From Climacium dendroides (lineage: Eukaryota > Streptophyta > Bryopsida > Hypnales > Climaciaceae), in the NCBI GenBank assembly GCA_950106755.1, contig OX467084.1, positions 38,753,213 through 38,817,212 on the forward strand: 64,000 bases of DNA. The letters run 5' to 3'. The position numbers were made by a program, and so were the translations under genes. Below, in pieces: positions 33,928 through 45,217 of the stretch (position 1 is the first letter of the stretch; each line of letters begins with the position of its first letter). Under the pieces are notes generated by a model. That model did not search any database, had not been told where the DNA came from, and was given only the letters and a program-made list of their open reading frames with translations.

Positions 33928-34436
33928 GCTTCAATCTTTGGCAAAATTATGGCTTGGATCATATCACTATTCAACAACAACAGAGTTGGAGTGTCACATG
34001 AGTGGATGTACTTAAAGAAAAGGGTGATTTTTGTTTTCTTATTTTCTGTTTTTAAGACAAGGCTTTGGAAAATGTATTTGAAATTACTAATTTTTGCAAA
34101 TTCTATGTAATGAACAATTTGTATTCAATCAAAAATGTATCTTTGGGACAAAATAAGGTACCTTTACAATGAAGATATACAATGAAGATGTCTTTTAAAG
34201 AATGAATAGTAGTATGTTAAACTAAATTGGCAATACTTCATGATTGAATTTGATATTTGTTTCATTTATTAATATTTCTCTTTTACATGATTTGTGATTA
34301 TATGAGGGTTTTTGTTGTCGTATAAAATTACCTTTCCACTGCATTTGAAGTTCAAGGGATTTACATCATATTCTTGTAAAGAGGCCATTGTATGAGAGCA
34401 TTTGAAAATGCTTGATTTACTTATTTTAATGCACTA
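33928..34436. other. 3' flank of RLK copy 3 and A+T-rich DNA
   Basis: The first part still resembles the flank of the other kinase copies (AATTATGGCTT, GGAGTGTCACATGAGTGG). No gene. Confidence 0.45.
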
Positions 34437-34762
34437 ATGGGCAATTTCGTTAAAATGGCAAAATTCTTCTACTTTGTCAATTTTTATAATTCAAAGTAGG
34501 TGGTTTAAAGTATACAAACATCATAGATGTCTTAAATTTATACCATTCTTAGATGATTGTTTGAAATCTATACCTATAATAGATGTCATTTTTATAATTC
34601 AGATTGTGCAGTTTGAAATCTATAGTAGTAATAGATTTCTTAAATCTATAAAAGTCCAAGATTCTTGAAAACTATACCTATCCTAGATGTCACTTTTACA
34701 ATTAAGAGCGGGTGGTTTGAAAATGGCACATGAAATGCTGCCCTTTTAACAAAATTCGCCAT
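34437..34762. mobile_element. MITE family B copy (about 326 bp)
   Basis: Left end ATGGGCAATTTCGTTAAAAT and right end TTTTAACAAAATTCGCCAT pair as the family's terminal inverted repeat. The interior has repeated ATAGATGTC / CTATACCTAT segments. No clean target duplication is seen. Confidence 0.7.
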
Positions 34763-36020
34763 ACGAGTTTTTAGCATTTTCTAATATTATCACAAAAACT
34801 GAAAAATTATTCATTAACCCTCAATAATGAAAATGACTACTTTTATTTATATCCCTCTTTTAACACTTTAAATTTTTTCATTCTCTCTTAAAAATAAAAC
34901 CAATTTGCAAGGATTAGATGTTAAATTAATATTTCAATAGTTTAAAATTGATCCTACAAAAATTAGCAAACAAATTATTCAAGTACTTTGAAATTTGGGC
35001 TTGTTTTGAAGGTACATCCCATCATGCTCTATAGGCTTTTTAGGATTAGTTCAAATATCCTTATCCAAAAAAGAAAAAAACAGTTAAAATTGCAGCTTCT
35101 AGTACTACGAGCAAAAAAAAATTTAAGATGTTTTTTTGTCATTTCTAACCATAGGATATTGCAAATGAATAGCATGCAATGTGTAGAAGAAATTTTGGAA
35201 AATTTGATTGTGTAGATTGCAAGACATTTGCATCTAAATTGAAAAAAGAAAATTTACAATTTTTCATAATTACCATAAGTCAATAAGTATATATAGAACA
35301 AGGTCAACTACTATTTTGCCAAATAGTGATTTTTTTCCAAAAAGTAAAGTTTGGTATATGCTAAAAATGTTTTCTTGGCCATATTTTTTCACTACAATAT
35401 TCCACAATTTTTTATTTTTTGAAAAAAAAATCCCTAAAATTTTTAAATTATTTTTTACCAAACTTGCTTTGCAACTACAATACTAGATTATAAGACTTCA
35501 AATCCTTATAATTTAAATTTTTTGCAATTCAAATTTTGAATCCATTCTTTAAAAATATTGCTAAGTAGAAGCAAACATAAGATACTTAGAAGGAAAAACT
35601 AAATCATTATTTGTTCTAAGGAAGAAGTGAAACAAACTTATTTTCAATGGTGAATTTTTTTTCTAGCAAGTAAACTAAACTAGCAGCCTATAAAACTTCC
35701 TTTTTTCAATTATGAAAATTGAGTTAAAAAACAAATCTAATAATTATATCATTATTCAAAAAGATACTTTGGTTGTTTGTAAAATAAGATGTTCCTTGGC
35801 TTTTCAATTACTAATCCAAATATAATGAACCAACTACCTTTATATAGGCAAAATACTATTTCAATATTTTTTTTTGTTACTATTTTTTAACTATTTTCAA
35901 TTTAAGTGGTAAAACTTTTGGTTTGGGGCACCAATGAGAATTACTAGAAAAGTATACTTTTTCTATCTTAAATATGTGTTTCAAAAATTCATGTCAAAAC
36001 TTGAGATCATATAAACCTAT
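34763..36020. repeat. A+T-rich repeat related to RLK intron 1
   Basis: Non-coding. Shares scattered similarity with 28480-29190 inside the kinase intron, and a weaker likeness, inverted, to 13300-13480. The ends are undefined. Confidence 0.4.
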
Positions 36021-36270
36021 ATGGAGAATTTCATTAAAATGACAATATTTTGCATGTCATTTACGCAAGTCAAGTGCAGATACGACAACGCTTCTCGGCA
36101 TGTCAACCTCATTAGATGTACCAATTCTATCCCCAACAAGTCCAAATTGCAACACAACTCCCATGTTTTTCACCCTTGTACCATCTTTCTATGAATTTCT
36201 TCCATTTTGCAATCCCCCTTTGTGCCATTTTTAAGGAATAATTGGCGGCCATTTTAATGAAATTTCCCAT
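36021..36270. mobile_element. MITE family B copy (250 bp)
   Basis: Terminal inverted repeats ATGGAGAATTTCATTAAAAT and its counterpart ending AATTTCCCAT. The direct repeat CTAT flanks both ends (36017-36020 and 36271-36274). The interior is the inverted equivalent of the copy at 10945-11190. Confidence 0.8.
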
Positions 36271-37070
36271 CTATGCAAATTTTCAGAAGTTACTTTGGAC
36301 TTTAAGGGTTGATGGCCAAGAATTAAGATTTTGAAGTATGAACAAATGCATACATGCCCCATACACATGAAAACTTGTCTCTTTCATCCATTCCCATGTT
36401 TTTAGATTCTTATGTTAGTTTTCTACCAATTGTATAGATTTTCAAAACCTTACTATGAAAATATTACACAATTCAACCACTAAAAGATTATACATTCAAG
36501 TTCTGAACATTGGATAAACGCAAATACATTGCAAGCATGCAAAAATGAATTTTTCATCCATTAATGTTTCAAAATATTCTTGAAATAATTATTTAAAATT
36601 TCTTTGGTATAGATTTTGAAGACTTTATTTTGCAAGAATTCTATAATTCAAACTTCAAAGGATATTGATAGATTTGGTTTCAAAAAATAACTCTTCAAAA
36701 GTGATTTGAATAAAAATAAAAATAAAAATCTTCAAAAATCACAATCGTGATTAGAACTTAACATTTTGAACTTAAAGGAAAACAATTCTAGTGAAAATCA
36801 TAAATATTCAATAAACAACTAATTTTAAAAGGAATTTTTAATTTTTGGCTTCATATTTTAATGAAAAATACTGATTTATATACTAGTTGATTTAACCAAA
36901 TGAATATGATCTATAGATCATATTTTACAACCAATGTTCAAGAGTCATTGTTAAATTATTATTCTAAGTTGTATTTTGTAATACAAATCTTTGCAATTTT
37001 GGAAATTTAGACTAACCCCTAGTCTTGAAGTGGTTAAAGGAAACAAGTATATTTCATCTCAAATGGACAA
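36271..37070. other. A+T-rich DNA without a gene
   Basis: Nothing recognised. Confidence 0.5.
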
Positions 37071-37260
37071 GGGCGATTGTAAGAAACACTTGCTAATTTT
37101 GTTTCATTTTTACTATATTTATGCTTAGTTTTCTAAAGTACTTTAAAATTAAATAAAATTGATATAAAATTTTGAAAAATATGGCTTATGTTTCAAAATG
37201 TAAGTAGAAAGAAGCTCATTTTGTGAACTTCCATACAACATAATTAATTGTTTTTAGAAT
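37071..37260 (-). mobile_element. MITE family A, partial copy cut off at a CACTA boundary
   Basis: Starts GGGCGATTGTAAGAAACACT and follows the reverse of 9957-10691 through AAGTACTTTAAAATTA and a TATGGCTTATGT segment. It then jumps to text matching about 10272-10306, with an internal deletion. Similarity ends at 37260, immediately before CACTACAGG. Confidence 0.6.
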
Positions 37261-37448
37261 CACTACAGGAGAAGTGGTGTTTTTTAAGTTGGCATTTCAG
37301 TACCAAAAAACTAGAAAGTGCTGTGCATTGTTGGAAAGTCATAGAAGATGGAGGGAATCAGTGAACCAAGAGAAAGTTTAGCTAATCGGTCTCCTTTTTA
37401 GTCTGAACAGTGGATGTGTATCTTATTATTTATTTAATGATTTTCCAG

Positions 37449-37574
37449 GATGATTCCAAAAATTCAAGTGAAAGACCTTTTCACTGCAAACAACGTGTAT
37501 GGCGGGTCCCCAGAAGCTATTTCAGGAATGTCTTAGCTGCTCAGTTAAATTCCACTGCAGATAGCGTTGAAGAG
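37449..37574 (+). other. Possible captured host-gene exon inside the CACTA element
   Basis: An open stretch of exactly 42 codons lies between a good acceptor (ATTTTCCAG) and a GTAAAC donor. It reads DDSKNSSERPFHCKQRVWRV at its start and has no stop. It is more G+C-rich than its surroundings. The family is not recognised. It lies 190 bp inside the element, so it is either a captured exon or part of an element gene. Confidence 0.4.
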
Positions 37575-40019
37575 GTAAACTAGTTTATCGTTGAGGTCAA
37601 AAAAGAAATAGATTCACCAATTTTTATTACTATAGGAGATGCATATGCGTTCATACAATTTCACAATGACATGGGAATCCTTTGGCCAAAAATAAATAAA
37701 CAACTGTCATCTTCTCTTTCACTGCCAATGACAGAGGTAGCATACCAACATTCAAACAGTAAATAAATACAAAAATTATTTCGAGCTTCTATTACTTGTG
37801 ATTGCTGTTCAGTTAAGCCTAGACTATGAAGCTCATTCAGACCTATCTCATGAAGGACTCTTTGCAGCTGTCTAAGTCTAAGTTTTTTAGAAGCTTATAA
37901 TAGTCCATGTTCAAGTTCAAACTACTCATGCACCCTGTCTTGTAGCCTGCAACTTTCCTGCACAATCTTTGTACATGTTGTTCAGAGTAAAAAAATCTTT
38001 TGCAGTGAAGTGTACAGTACAAAAAATACCTAGATATCTCAAATGACCTTCTTAACATAAATCAATCTGAAACTTCTCTTCCACCTATTGCAATTGTCGT
38101 GATAGAACATGTAAAAGGAATGACTACATTCACAAAATCAAGACATTTGACTTCCAAGTGATGATTAATCCCTAATTAGCTAAGCTAAACATTGGAAAAC
38201 CTATTATTAAAACTACTGCAAAAAAACATAACTTCTAAAGTATATTGTAGCTATTCAAATATGACATGATCACATCGTTTTCATAGTATCACATAATTAA
38301 ACTTGAAAGCTTTGCACTTACCTATGTCTACTCAGATATATACATTATCACATACATTAAGAATTGATTGCCCACTTCTTGTAAGAAGCTCATTGCTTGT
38401 AGAATTAAATTTTAACCAAATTCTAGATGGCTATTCACTCTTATTCACCATATCACGGTACATACAAGATAGTGAAAGCAAAAACACAACAGAGCAGCTA
38501 CAATTACCAAAAAAGTTGGGATAATAGAATGCCACCACTCTCCACTTATGATGAGGTCCTTCAGTTTTGTTCCATTGTTTTCAAAACAATCACCCAATAT
38601 CCTATCATAATTTACTTGCTTCTATTCCATGTGGTCCTAAAAAGCACAAATAAACCACTAGAATTGGATTTGGCTCTTGCTGTGGTGTACATGGATTTCT
38701 CTACCATGAATGCAAACATGACCACCATAAAAATTCAAACACAAGGCAACAAAGTTGTTGGCCTTTGCTACATCAATCCTCTTGAATCACTTTAGCTAAT
38801 AAAGGCAACATCTTTTGGAATAAGAAAAGATGTTCCTAACAAACAAGTGTACTAGTAAGAAATGGTTTTATGGAACTCTCTATCAATGGTTGCTGCACTT
38901 GAATTGGACACTTCTATTTTCCTCAATACATGTTCGTTGTCTTGTGAACCAAGTAAAATGCTTAAATTGTCTATATTGAAATAAAAATATAAGTTTTTTT
39001 TCCATACAAACAATTTAAGGCAGAAGAGGTTACCATAGGAATTTGTGATGATATAGGTTTCTAAAAAGAATACAAGAAATTCTTCTTGGAAGACCTAACC
39101 AACCTTCACTGGCGCTTGCATTGTGGCACTTGGCCTGACATTGACCTTGCCATTTCTATTGAGTATGATGTAATTGCCGTGTGTATCCCAAAATGATCTA
39201 TAGCCGTGTACTGAACCAAATGTTAGAAGATCTATTACTCTTGAAGTTGGATTACAAATGTCACGTAAAATGAAATGGACATACAATTATATGACAAGGT
39301 ACGCAGTGGAGTAGGATATCAACCTTGCTATGTCTTAAATACAATCACTATCAATAAACTAAACCATGATACTACAATGGAGTTTGTTCCCGTTAGGCAA
39401 ACACAATGATTACAAAAAGTACTAATATGTGATAGGAAGTTCTAATTCAAGATTGACAATGACGTTTAAGTATGAGTAGACAAAAAAGCCTCAAATCAAG
39501 AATGATGTGAACAGGGCCTTCTCATTCAAAGTGACCTTGTCCAAAATCAACAAAATCAATTGTAACCTTATATTGAAGCCTCTTTTCAAAGAATAGTGGA
39601 CTCCAAATTCCATCAATGCTACATTTAAATACTTTCAAGTCAATGCAAATCATATGTCATTCCAATAAAATGGGGAGTTCTATGCTTCAATTCTAGAAAG
39701 CATGTCCTTCTTTGCATAACATCACTCATTCATTAAATAACGCAGTTTATTCCTTGCAAGGTCTAATTAGCAACCTTCTAGTTCATCATGTACAACATAT
39801 GCCTCGACAGAAGCCAGGCTCCACATGCCACTTCCATAGTAAATTGATAATTTCATTATTTGTTTTTCTAAATATACCAACATTGTTCCATTTACATGGC
39901 AAATTCCATTGACACCCAAACTATCCTATATGTATAAATAGAATGGACCTAAAACTAATTTGGAGCAAGAACTTACATAGTTAGAACTTATGTTGTCAAT
40001 CCTCTATTGTATTTTCCAG
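37575..40019. other. CACTA interior without a supported gene
   Basis: The plus-strand frame at 38427-38795 (123 codons) and the minus-strand frame at 39286-39095 (WDTHGNYIILNRNGKVNVRP) are open but match nothing I recognise. The latter could be a 3' exon of the minus-strand transposase gene. Confidence 0.3.
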
Positions 40020-43000
40020 GTTACCTTCTTCTGATCCAAAATCAAACAAGGTGTCGTCTTCCGAACCTTCTTCCTCTACCTCATGAGCTTCGTCTTCCAC
40101 TAAGACTTGTGCACGTATGAAATCATTCTCTGTTATGGTCTCCTCCTCCGCCTCACCTATCTCCGAAATCACATTTGCGTCTATTGTTTTTCTTTAGTGA
40201 TGGTATGCATGATTGAGCTTCCATCTAAGGCAAATGAGGATTGAGTGCAGTGCCCCACAACTTCTTGGGAAACCTGTCTAGGTCTTGAGTCAGCATGCAA
40301 AACAACCGACCAACCTTCTTCGTGAAGGTTATGGCAGAAAAAAATTTGAGACACTTGTAATGGAAACACAAAAGAATTGGAAGACCTTCGCATAAGTCTA
40401 CTTAACTTCACAAAAGTGTAACCATATTTGTCCTCTTTCAAGCATGCTGTGGGCCCTCTTTATATAGGTTCTACCCAATCGCATAAGAGAACAATTGGCT
40501 TCAGTCGTCCATAGTCCAACTCCAGTATCTTAATTATTCTTCCAAAGTAAGTTACGGATCCCAAAATGGGATTCCTATCATAACGACCACTTTGCTGCAT
40601 TGTCTCGCATGTCACTGTCACTCCACAATTAGTTGTGACGAAGTTTCTCTCAACTGCAGATACACACAAATGCATTCCATAAGCTTTCATGGACTTGAAT
40701 GACTTTGCTTTCACATTTGGCGGCATAGAGAGATCCACAACATCGTCTTCAAAGTTTTCTTCCCCTCCTTGAACCACATGCTCCAACCACATTGGGAACT
40801 CTGGAATTAATGCCAACTCTGCTGGGTATTGCAAGCGTCTTCTCTACCTTGGATGAACTCCACGCCTATAATCGTTTCGTCTTTGTTGGGCCTCTGAAGT
40901 GAGTCGCTTGTGAGTCCTAATGGCCACATTCACACATTCACTTCTATAAGTTGCAAACATGTAAGTTGTGTCATAAGGCTTGCTTCAATCCATTTTTCTA
41001 ACTCAATAATTAAAACAAAGGCACTTAGTAAAGAAGAGATGTTACCAGCCATATAACAAAGGCAAAGAGAAGGGGTGCAGAAATTCAATAGTGCATACTT
41101 TTATACTTATTCTCGCAATCCTTCAAGGCAGTTGGAGTTACTTAGAACACAAGAGTGTGCCCACATGCGGTCTTCCTCAGACATAATTCTTGAACAGAAG
41201 GAGGAGGAAGTTACCTCTCCACAGTCTCCAGGTTCCTCCTCAGCGTTCCAAATTCTTTGACAAGTTGACTCACATTCCAATATGTATTCTATACAAAGTC
41301 CCAATCCAACCTCCACTGCGTTTCCTGTTGCCATACATCCTTCAGATCTAGTTTTGTTTCGAACATATGACTTGAGGTACTTCATGTACCTCTCGAGAAG
41401 ATACATCCAATGATTATGCACTGGACCACATAAAAAAAGCTCTTCCACCAAGTGCACCACTAAATGAGTCATGGGGTCAAAAAATGATGGAGGAAACTCA
41501 CGTTCTACTAAACATAGAGCAATGGCTATTTCTTCAGTCATGGCATCTATGAAAGTTGGATCAACAATCTTGGAGCAGAGTTTCCTAAAAATTGAACTCA
41601 TGTACATAATTTCTCTCTCAACTCGTTCTGGCAACAAACCATTAATACAAATTGGAAACACTTGTTGCATAAGCACATGATAGTCATGGCTTTTGAGGCC
41701 ATGAAGTGTACCATCAGGGAAAATTCGTGATTTCATGTTAGACATGTACCCTATAGGAGCTTTCAAGTTTGATAACCTCTCAATGAACTTCTTCTTATTT
41801 TCTTTGGACAAGATGTACGGCGCTTTGGGAACAAAAAATCCTATAAGCGGTGGTTTCTGTCGACGAATATGCAAGCGTGGTTTGCAGCTCGCTTCTTTCA
41901 TGTCTTCAAGAACAGTTGGTCCATCCTTCATTCCAAACACCGTCTTCAAGAAATTCTCTGCTACATTTTTCTCACAGTGCATGGTATCCAGAGTATGTCT
42001 AATGAAAAGTTTCTGCATTCATAGCATGTAAAACATATGAGAATGTATCTTGAAAAAAAGATGCAATGAATTGGTAAACAATACAAGCAAATCCAATTGA
42101 AATTAGAGGATGCTTAGCAAACATATTTCTTGAATAACTACATCCTCATTGAAGTTACAAAATGATTGAATATGAATTTGAAGGAGGAGTGACAATTTGC
42201 TTACATCCCAATAGGGCAGTTTAAATAGTATTGAATTTCGTTTCACTCCATTTCTTTTGACTGGATCACTTTCACTACCAACAACTCCTCCAGCGTCTAT
42301 CCATCGTTGCCTTGCTTCATCCCTTTTTCGATGCTCCTCATCCGTTATTCTACTTGGCTTCAGTTGATGTTCTTGTTTTCCATTGAATGCTTGGGTCATG
42401 AATTTGAAAGGATGATTGTCTGGCAAGTAACGACGATGGCCTTGAAATATGTTTTTCTTCAAGCTCCTTGAGAATCAAGATTCTGCATTTGGACCACATA
42501 TGGGACAACCCTGGTATCCCTTAGTAGCACAACCTGATATTAAGCCATAACCTGGATAGTCATGGATAGTCCACAACAGGATACCTCTCAATGTAAATCT
42601 CCTAGGTTGCGGACTCTCTGACATGTCAATGGCTGGCACTCCATCCCATAGTATTAACAACTCATCAATAAGAGGTTCTAGGTACACATCTATGTTAGCT
42701 GATTTCACTGATTCTTTGCCAAGTATGATCAATGAGAGCATGATGAAGAAGCACTTCGTCACCATCCAACCAGGCAAATTGTAATTCAGAAGGAAAACAG
42801 GCCAAGTGGAATGCCTAGTTGATATATCAACATATGGGTTCATGCCGTCGAGGGCTAACCCTAACTTCACATTTCTGAAGTTCTCAAGAAAGCTTGCATC
42901 GATGTTCTTCACTTGCATCCAAGCAGGACTATCTATACTGATCGTAGCTTTCCGTCAGTGGAAGGATTTTTCTCGTGCCATCTCATCAATGAAGTAATGT

Positions 43001-43673
43001 CCCGGCAACGGTACATTCTAAGTAGCTTGGGGATCAGTGGAAAATGCCGTAGAACTTTGACAGGAATAGTGTCGCTGCCATCTGTATATCTACAACTTCC
43101 GCATTGAGGACATTTAGAGAGCTGAGATTTTTTTTTCCAAAATAAAACACATCCATTCTGACATGCGTATATGGTATTGAAAGACAAGCCCAAGCGATCA
43201 ATGTATCTCCAAGCTTCATGTCTTGTTTTAGGTAATCCATTGTTTTTAGGAAGGACATCCAAAGTAAGAAAGGATAACAATTCGTCCATGAAGGAATTGC
43301 TCATATTGTGGAGATGCGCTAAGTTCATGAGGAGAAGGACAGAAGCAAGCGTTGAAATTTTCGATCCCTGATATAGAGGCACCTGACAATGTTGTAACCA
43401 TTCCTCCATGTCTGGGTCAGCATTCTCTTTGTCTTGTTGATCAACATCACACTGTTGTTCTTCTTGTTCATCACTAGTTGCCATAAAGTCCTGCCTGCGA
43501 TCGTCTACCCTTTGGAACCATTCAACTGTGAGACGTCCGAAATCCATTCCTTGGTCGAAATCCTCATCAGCTGCAAAATTCTCATTGGCTGCAGCATTAG
43601 TTTTTCTCTCTATATGTGTCAGGGAAGGATTGGAGTCTCTTGCATTGAACATGTTTTCGTCTTCATCTTCCGA
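40020..43673 (-). pseudogene. CACTA (En/Spm) tnp2 transposase, multi-exon and broken
   Basis: On the minus strand a first conserved exon starts after an acceptor near 43674 (ACACCGCAG) with SEDEDENMF. It contains NTIYACQNGCVLFWKK, CPQCGSCRYTDG and VLRHFPLIPKLLRMYR, the N-terminal block of plant tnp2 proteins. After a one-base frameshift near 42935 it continues DSPAWMQV, VKLGLALDGMNPY, HSTWPVFLLNYNLP, then TIHDYPGYGLISGCATKGYQ. A TGA at 42475-42477 interrupts before the GHRRYLPDNHPF block. A GTAAGC donor near 42201 joins to KLFIRHTLDTMHCEKNV at about 42013. Further exons (40834-40460, 40441-40181) carry the DUF4216-like VTYFGRIIKILELDYGR and KEDKYGYTFVKLSRL blocks, and an acidic tail follows to about 40030. 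The product would cut and join the element's ends. One frameshift and one stop make it non-functional as written. Confidence 0.85.
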
Positions 43674-44174
43674 CTGCGGTGTAAAAAAAAAAGAAATACA
43701 TATGATGATGATGAGTTCAATTACCAAAAAAAAGGTACGACAACAAAACATGAATGAAAAACTAGTTGCATAGAAAGAAACATAGCAACTACTATTCCTT
43801 GTTGCGAGAATGTGTTCTAGGATTCTTAGAAACTTCAATTATCTGTAAGATGAAAACTGCAATTTAATAGCAATTCAATAGTTTTCTACACAAACAATGG
43901 TTCAGTTACTTTATATGCATTGATTAGTACTTGGCAGTTGCATTTTCAGAGAATCTGAGACTAAACCTTGAAAAAATTGAAGGTCACGGTAAAGAATAAC
44001 AATTGAGAAGCATAGTACTTAGTGTGGTTGCATGAAATTACTGAAGTTGCAACTTAGTAGAACAACAAGGAACTGGATATGACGGAGCCTAACGGAAAAC
44101 TTTTTAAAATAGGGCTAAATCAACCATTCATACTCACAACGTATTCACTTTCAGTTTTCGCAAAACAAGCCTGA
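43674..44174. other. 5' region of the tnp2 gene
   Basis: Poly-pyrimidine tract before the acceptor, then A+T-rich DNA that presumably holds the first intron, leader and promoter of the transposase gene. The nested CACTA element begins at its outer edge. Confidence 0.4.
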
Positions 44175-44397
44175 CACTAGAAGAAAAAGCAGGGTTTTGC
44201 GACTGCGGTTTGCGACTGGTTTGTAGTCGTATCGGACATTTGCGACTTGGTGATATTCTGGAGTCCACAGTCGCAGTGGACAAGTCGCATGAGTTGCACT
44301 GCAGTCGCGAGGTTGTTTGTCATTCGATAGGCAATGGCGAACTTCGTCGATGAACTACTGTGACGTGGTTGCTGATGTGGAAGTTATTTCACTTATT

Positions 44398-44610
44398 TGT
44401 GTGCAACTAGTTTGCGACTAATGTGCAACTGGTGTGCAACTCATTTGCGATTGATGTGCAACTCGTTTGCGACTAGAGTGCAACTGGTTTGCGATTGATA
44501 TACAACTGGTTTGCAATTGGTGTGCAACTAGTTTGCGATTGATGTGCAACTCGTTTGCGATTAGTGTGCAACTGGTTTGCATTTGACATACAACTAGTTT
44601 GCGACTTGGT
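44398..44610 (+). repeat. Left subterminal repeat array, about 22 bp unit
   Basis: About ten tandem, slightly varied copies of GTGCAACTnGTTTGCGAyT. In En/Spm-type elements such arrays bind the TNPA protein. That role is inferred here. Confidence 0.85.
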
Positions 44611-44794
44611 TATAATTTATAGAGTTGTAGATTATAGAAATCTACAAAGTGTAAAAATCTACAAAATATATAAATATTAGAATTTCACTATCAAAATTCA
44701 TTACACAAGAATGCTATAACTTACCATTCTTATCTGTTCAAGCTGATGGTATTCTTGACAATCGATATGGGACAATTGAATCAATTTTCAGTCA

Positions 44795-44960
44795 TGTTCT
44801 AGTTGCATTGCACTTGTTCTCTAGTTGCATTTGAATCGTTTTTTAGTTGCACTGTAGTCGGGCTCTAGTTGCATTATAGTTGATTCTTAGTTGCATTTGA
44901 GTCATTTCTAAGTTGCAATCTTCTAGTTTTTAGTTGCAACCTGTAATCAAAGCGATTGCA
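44795..44960 (-). repeat. Right subterminal repeat array
   Basis: Repeated CTAGTTGCA / TTAGTTGCA units at roughly 20-30 bp spacing, the opposite orientation of the TGCAACT core in the left array. This makes the element symmetrical around its centre. Confidence 0.75.
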
Positions 44961-45217
44961 TTTTTCCACGGTGGACTTTACTTCGCAGATAGCTGTCCAC
45001 ATGGACAACTGCGATGAATGTTGGATGTAGAATACCTCATGTCAGTTCTTCTGTTACAATATCATAACCCTATTCTTCATTTTCCGACTACTTTGCGACT
45101 ATAACTACATACACGTGAAATTTGGTGCAAATACAGAGGGCTACAGTCGCATCTCAGTTGTATAGGACACATAGTCGCATCTCAGTGGGTTGCAACGGAC
45201 ACGTTTTTCTTCTAGTG

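Larger units (their letters stand above)
44175..45217. mobile_element. Nested non-autonomous CACTA element (1043 bp)
   Basis: The left end CACTAGAAGAAAAA and the right end TTTTTCTTCTAGTG are perfect 14 bp inverted repeats. The 3 bp duplication TGA flanks both sides (44172-44174 and 45218-45220). Both features are hallmarks of the CACTA superfamily. The interior has no transposase but dense subterminal repeat arrays. Its termini (CACTAGAAGAAAAA) differ from those of the surrounding 16.7 kb element, so it belongs to a different CACTA family and moved in later. Confidence 0.95.
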
